The notes under the pieces were generated by a model, which did not search any database, had not been told where the DNA came from, and saw only the letters and a list, made by a program, of their open reading frames with translations. From positions 1 through 9,906 of the forward strand of contig CANHJR010000024.1 in NCBI GenBank assembly GCA_947461165.1: a stretch of 9,906 bases of DNA. The letters are read 5' to 3'. The stretch comes from Saprospirales bacterium. GTDB taxonomy: Bacteria; Bacteroidota; Bacteroidia; Chitinophagales; JADJOU01. This document shows, piece by piece, positions 6,708 to 9,906 of this stretch. The number at the start of each line of letters is the position of its first letter. Position 1 is the first letter of the stretch. The translations under genes and the position numbers were made by a program.

Positions 6708-9434
6708 TTATTTGATTTCAAGGATATTGCTAGATCGACCTCTGCCAGCCTCTGTGTTGATCATGTATAGACCTTTGGACAATTTAGACTCATCGATGGT
6801 CACTTTCTTATCTGCAATTTTAAACTGATCGTTTAGGATTGTACGACCCGACATATCTGTGATGATGACTGTCGCTTCTTTTGCTTTTACGACTCCTTCA
6901 AAACGAATATCAAACTTACCCTCCGACGCTGGATTGGGATAAATGGTCACCTGTGCGTCGACCATGTTCACAGCGTTGATAGAAACGCTCGACTTTAAAA
7001 AGACACACGATCTCTTTGCTGCCTCTCCAAAACCTGCATTAAAATCATTGCTAATTTCTAGACATAGTGTGTCAAAGGCTAACGTACTTGATGTTATGTT
7101 ATATGACAATACTTTCGAAGTACCAATACTAGGGACATTGACTAAAGTACTTCCTGTCCCAGTTGCATTCTTTCGTCTTGTTGTCCATTTATATACATCC
7201 TTAAAAAATCCATCTATGAATTGACTGGTTTCCGACTTGGCATTCACCTTAGAATTAGGTGGGGCGGTTACCAGATAATCCGTAATTTTTGGAATAGGAA
7301 CCTCGCCAACATAGATTATCATAGAATCCACTGCTGTATTGCCGGCAATATCTTTTGCAACATAATTTAGTCTATATCTTCCTGAGATATTCAAGTTAAC
7401 TGAATCTAGAGATGGAGCTGTCGTCGACGCAGAACCACAAGGGTTGTCATCTGATGTTGTAAAATTCCCCGCTGGCAACGTATAAGACGCACCTTTTTTC
7501 ACATAAGCTACCTTGTTCGTAACCGTTATTGTAGGAGGAGTTAAATCATTATTAATGATACGAATATGAAAAATTATGGTGTCCCTAGAGCCTATTGCAA
7601 CACCATTAGGAGTATTCCCTCCATAGAATTGTGAAGCATTACCAGAAAGATCCTTTGCATAAATTCGAAGTCTATATAATCCAGCTACTCCAAACTTGAC
7701 ACCATCAGGAGTATCTAAAGCTACTATTTGATCTTCAGGGCTAACATTGTCGTATGCAGTTACGAGGTGTTGTTTCACAAAATCGAGAACCTTCGCGGGC
7801 ATCGTAATTGAGGAGTTTAGTATCGTAGCGCAGTTTCGATACATTTTTATGGTATCCCCAATTCTTGTAATTCCAAATTTTTCTTCCAAACTATCTCTTG
7901 TACTTAAGACGGGTGGTGTTATATCTGTCACCGCTACAATATCTGCTGTTGGCACTCTGGCATAAACAATTCTATTGCGAGTAGTTACTCCAACATGGCT
8001 CTCGGCAGTTCCATCGCCTCCTACGGCTGTGCCATAGAGTGCATCCTGCTGGTATACCATATGTACATTGGCATCTACATGGCGAGCAATACTAGGGTAT
8101 GACTCTTCAAGGCTATCTGTTGAAGATACATTGAGAGGACCGATCCAAGTAGCACCACCATCTGTTGACTTCATGAGATAGACATCATTCATAAAATTTC
8201 CTTTTACATCTGTTTGCTTATCTGCATTGAATCTATTCGTATCAGAGATACCTCTCATTCGCATATAGCTTAAGTAAATAGCTCCACTTGCATCTATGCC
8301 AGAAGAGGGCTGACAAGTATGTGTGGCACCATAGGCATTTTGAGCATTATTTGCAGTTGTGAATAAAATTGAAGTATAATATGGTAGATACAAGAAACTA
8401 TGAGTTCCTGGCTCTTTTTGATAAGCTGTTTGATATAAAACTCTTGGTTTTTCGGTTGTAGCAAAATTTTCATTCCAATACATAATACCTGATGCTGGCT
8501 GGCTATAGCTGAGTCCGTCACCGTTAGATCTACCCCAGAAACAATGAATCTTATCATTATTGTCGATTAATACAGAATAATCACCTGAAGATCGATTATC
8601 AATTGCCTGTGAGGTTGCAAGGTTATTGTCAGAGATTATCAAGTTTTTGGAGGTCCAAGTGTTGCCAAAGTCATTGGATATGAAAAGGGTCACATCTCTC
8701 GTACCAGTCAATATTGCAATTCTTTTGCCTTTGACGTCTAATGCATACTGATCTCCACCAAGTGCATTTCCTCCAGTTGCATTGGGATACTTGAGCAACC
8801 CAGCACCTGGAATGGTATCTAATCCAGCAGATGCCAATGGAGTCCATGTCGCTCCACCATTAAAGCTTCTTTTGAATCCAAGACCTCCAGAACCAGTCAT
8901 TCCGTTTGGCAATGTTCCACCTGTAAATAAAGAAGAAATTACAAAAATAGAATCACCGCTATTTGCAACTCTAGGCCATGTTTCTGTACCATTCGTTATT
9001 CCACTCTCAGTCCAAGCACCAGTGCCTATTGCGTTGCGTTTGATCATATACAATCCGTTAAAGCCACCATCTGATATGTGAGTAATGATTGCTTCTTTGC
9101 CTCCAGCGAGGTGCAATGGGTTTGGCCAACCAACTCTCTTGGTTTCTTGACGACCTAGAAATGTATCTAAAGTAGATGGAACTCCTGTTCCATTGAAGTG
9201 ATAGTAACCAGTCCCTCTTGAAGCAAAGGCTCCACTTCCTGGATCTGAATCTAAACTTCCTGTGTAACAGATGGTTACTTTGCCAGAGCTAGGCTCCACA
9301 ACGACTCTTCGCTGGATGGAATTGTTCGTTTGAAGGTCATATCGAGTAGCGCCTACAACGGTCCTCACTATTTGAGCATATGCGCCACCAAATAAGCTGA
9401 CGATGAATGCTCCTAAGAGTAAAATCTTCTTCAT
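6708..9434 (-). CDS. Large secreted T9SS cargo: Asp-box propeller, two Ig-like modules, sorting tail
   Basis: Function not recognised; the architecture is clear. Residues 1-20 are a signal peptide (AYA|Q). About 21-500 looks like a beta-propeller of the sialidase/BNR type, with Asp-boxes at 190-197 (SFNGGATW), 253-260 (SNDFGNTW) and 423-430 (STDGGATW). Two related Ig-like modules follow (about 504-628 and 630-710), each opening with D-x-TPP and ending in a YRL..AKD..GN signature (587-599 and 687-699). A linker or third beta domain spans about 715-820. The C-terminus (about 826-908), with YPNPASEGKF, ITDMSGR and LSKGLYMI, is a type-A T9SS sorting domain, so the protein should cross the outer membrane and be released or anchored. 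I cannot identify sialidase catalytic residues, so binding or adhesion is as likely as hydrolysis. Flanked by its own promoter and terminator: a single-gene transcript. Confidence 0.9.
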   Translation of the reverse strand: MKKILLLGAFIVSLFGGAYAQIVRTVVGATRYDLQTNNSIQRRVVVEPSSGKVTICYTGSLDSDPGSGAFASRGTGYYHFNGTGVPSTLDTFLGRQETKRVGWPNPLHLAGGKEAIITHISDGGFNGLYMIKRNAIGTGAWTESGITNGTETWPRVANSGDSIFVISSLFTGGTLPNGMTGSGGLGFKRSFNGGATWTPLASAGLDTIPGAGLLKYPNATGGNALGGDQYALDVKGKRIAILTGTRDVTLFISNDFGNTWTSKNLIISDNNLATSQAIDNRSSGDYSVLIDNNDKIHCFWGRSNGDGLSYSQPASGIMYWNENFATTEKPRVLYQTAYQKEPGTHSFLYLPYYTSILFTTANNAQNAYGATHTCQPSSGIDASGAIYLSYMRMRGISDTNRFNADKQTDVKGNFMNDVYLMKSTDGGATWIGPLNVSSTDSLEESYPSIARHVDANVHMVYQQDALYGTAVGGDGTAESHVGVTTRNRIVYARVPTADIVAVTDITPPVLSTRDSLEEKFGITRIGDTIKMYRNCATILNSSITMPAKVLDFVKQHLVTAYDNVSPEDQIVALDTPDGVKFGVAGLYRLRIYAKDLSGNASQFYGGNTPNGVAIGSRDTIIFHIRIINNDLTPPTITVTNKVAYVKKGASYTLPAGNFTTSDDNPCGSASTTAPSLDSVNLNISGRYRLNYVAKDIAGNTAVDSMIIYVGEVPIPKITDYLVTAPPNSKVNAKSETSQFIDGFFKDVYKWTTRRKNATGTGSTLVNVPSIGTSKVLSYNITSSTLAFDTLCLEISNDFNAGFGEAAKRSCVFLKSSVSINAVNMVDAQVTIYPNPASEGKFDIRFEGVVKAKEATVIITDMSGRTILNDQFKIADKKVTIDESKLSKGLYMINTEAGRGRSSNILEIK

Positions 9435-9480
9435 TTTTTTTATTGTTTAGATTATTTAATGTTTTCTTAAAATCAAAAAC

Positions 9481-9513
9481 CAAATATAATGCTTAAATTG
9501 TCTAAATGAGCAA
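9481..9513 (-). promoter_or_regulatory. Bacteroidota-type promoter (TTG-22-TATATTTG) for the secreted-protein gene
   Basis: On the minus strand a perfect TAnnTTTG -7 box, TATATTTG (9488-9481), lies 22 bases after a TTG (9513-9511), within the 17-23 spacing reported for Flavobacterium promoters. Transcription would start near 9475, giving a leader of about 40 bases that ends in an A-rich run before the ATG at 9434. That run is the usual start context in this phylum. The element begins only 8 bases past the yidC stop. Confidence 0.6.
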
Positions 9514-9521
9514 TAATTTTG

Positions 9522-9906
9522 TTATTTTTTGTTCTGATTTTGTTGCAATTTCTTTTGTTGTTCGGCTTGAGCCATCATTTCACTCATTTTTTTCTGAAAT
9601 GCTCCTTGCTTTTTCGGTGTTTTTTTGGCCAATTCCATTTCGGCTCTTACCTTGTCTTCTTTGATGACAAAGGTGGTAAAGAACCACTGTTGAAAAATTC
9701 CTAATACGTTCTGAAGGAAATAATAAAACGTTAAGGCCGCTGGAAATTTATTGAACATAAACAAAAATACCGCTGGCATCAAATAAGTCATCATTTTCAT
9801 CTGATCTGCTTGAGGACTACTTGGCTGTAATCTTTGCGAATATACCGTCGTAGCGATTTGCGTAACTGCTGAAAGCAAGGCAAATAGACTCACATGAGCT
9901 CCATAA
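9522..9906 (-). CDS. yidC: Membrane protein insertase YidC, C-terminal part (5'-partial)
   Basis: Inserts proteins into the inner membrane, alone or with SecYEG. Only the last 127 residues are in the window; the frame is still open at 9906. A GTG at 9893 is an internal valine, since the codons before it read YGAH, giving YGAHVSLFALLSAV, the conserved segment ahead of a YidC transmembrane helix. Next come KMMTYLMPAVFLFMFNKFPA and AALTFYYFLQNVLGIFQQWF, the last two membrane helices with the family's MP..F..F....AL..YY pattern. The protein ends in a charged Lys/Gln-rich cytoplasmic tail (about 45 residues), which commonly contacts the ribosome. The stop lies 87 bases before the next gene's ATG, with a separate promoter between them, so the two are probably not one operon. 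No terminator hairpin is evident after the stop. Confidence 0.93.
   Translation of the reverse strand, partial: YGAHVSLFALLSAVTQIATTVYSQRLQPSSPQADQMKMMTYLMPAVFLFMFNKFPAALTFYYFLQNVLGIFQQWFFTTFVIKEDKVRAEMELAKKTPKKQGAFQKKMSEMMAQAEQQKKLQQNQNKK

Noticed and set aside
8782..9081. 99-residue proline-rich open frame on the + strand
   Set aside because: Antisense to the Asp-box propeller. The proline richness simply mirrors Gly/Trp-rich codons of the real gene.
6708..9434. Annotating the large secreted protein as a sialidase
   Set aside because: Asp-boxes occur in many non-sialidase propellers. I see no convincing RIP motif or arginine triad, so only the fold type is claimed.
9494..9515. Short dyad ATTG...CAAT after yidC as a terminator
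   Set aside because: Only four bases pair across a ten-base loop; this is too weak to call and overlaps the promoter of the next gene.
9519..9704. 61-residue Phe/Leu-rich + strand frame resembling a membrane peptide
   Set aside because: It is the complement of the Lys/Gln-rich YidC tail; AAA/CAA codons read backwards give Phe/Leu, a predictable artefact.
9891..9893. GTG at 9893 as the start of a small membrane protein
   Set aside because: The preceding in-frame codons (YGAH) continue the conserved YidC sequence; this is a truncated gene at the window edge, not a 123-residue protein.
1..9906. tRNA, rRNA, CRISPR array, insertion sequence, riboswitch
   Set aside because: The non-coding gaps are all under about 120 bases and contain no cloverleaf, spaced repeat array, transposase remnant or recognisable aptamer.

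Overview
The window looks like chromosomal core DNA of a Bacteroidota species (AT-leaning, roughly 40% GC by eye). The support is a type IX secretion sorting tail, start codons preceded by A/T-rich stretches rather than Shine-Dalgarno sequences, a perfect TAnnTTTG -7 promoter element, and signal peptides cut just before Gln. The mixed beta-propeller/Ig/T9SS-tail secreted protein would fit the Saprospiria or Chitinophagia, but the exact lineage is a guess. Kdo transferase shows that the cell makes LPS.

Layout, left to right. (1) 1-2076, + strand: a prolyl oligopeptidase (S9A) whose 5' end lies outside the window. (2) 2077-2158: a short gap between convergent genes, with a strong imperfect hairpin. 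(3) 2159-6591, - strand: a compact four-gene unit read right to left, namely an outer-membrane-type barrel protein of unknown function, Kdo transferase (waaA), ketopantoate hydroxymethyltransferase (panB) and a PafA-like alkaline phosphatase. The first two genes overlap by one base (TGATG), and the other gaps are 22 and 11 bases. A TTGACA-18-TATAAT promoter sits immediately before the first gene. (4) 6653-6687: an intrinsic terminator that isolates this unit from the next. (5) 6708-9434, - strand: a 908-residue secreted T9SS cargo with Asp-box beta-propeller repeats, two Ig-like modules and a C-terminal sorting domain, with its own Bacteroidota-type promoter. (6) 9522-9906, - strand: the C-terminal end of the YidC membrane insertase, cut by the window edge.

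The genes mostly serve the cell envelope: protein insertion (YidC), LPS core assembly (WaaA), a probable outer-membrane protein, a periplasmic phosphatase and peptidase, and a surface or secreted protein. PanB (pantothenate/CoA synthesis) is the metabolic outlier. I see no mobile element, CRISPR array, phage, toxin or RNA gene, and no clear undescribed multi-gene system. The least explained items are the 908-residue secreted protein, the barrel protein coupled to waaA, and the hairpin in the convergent gap.
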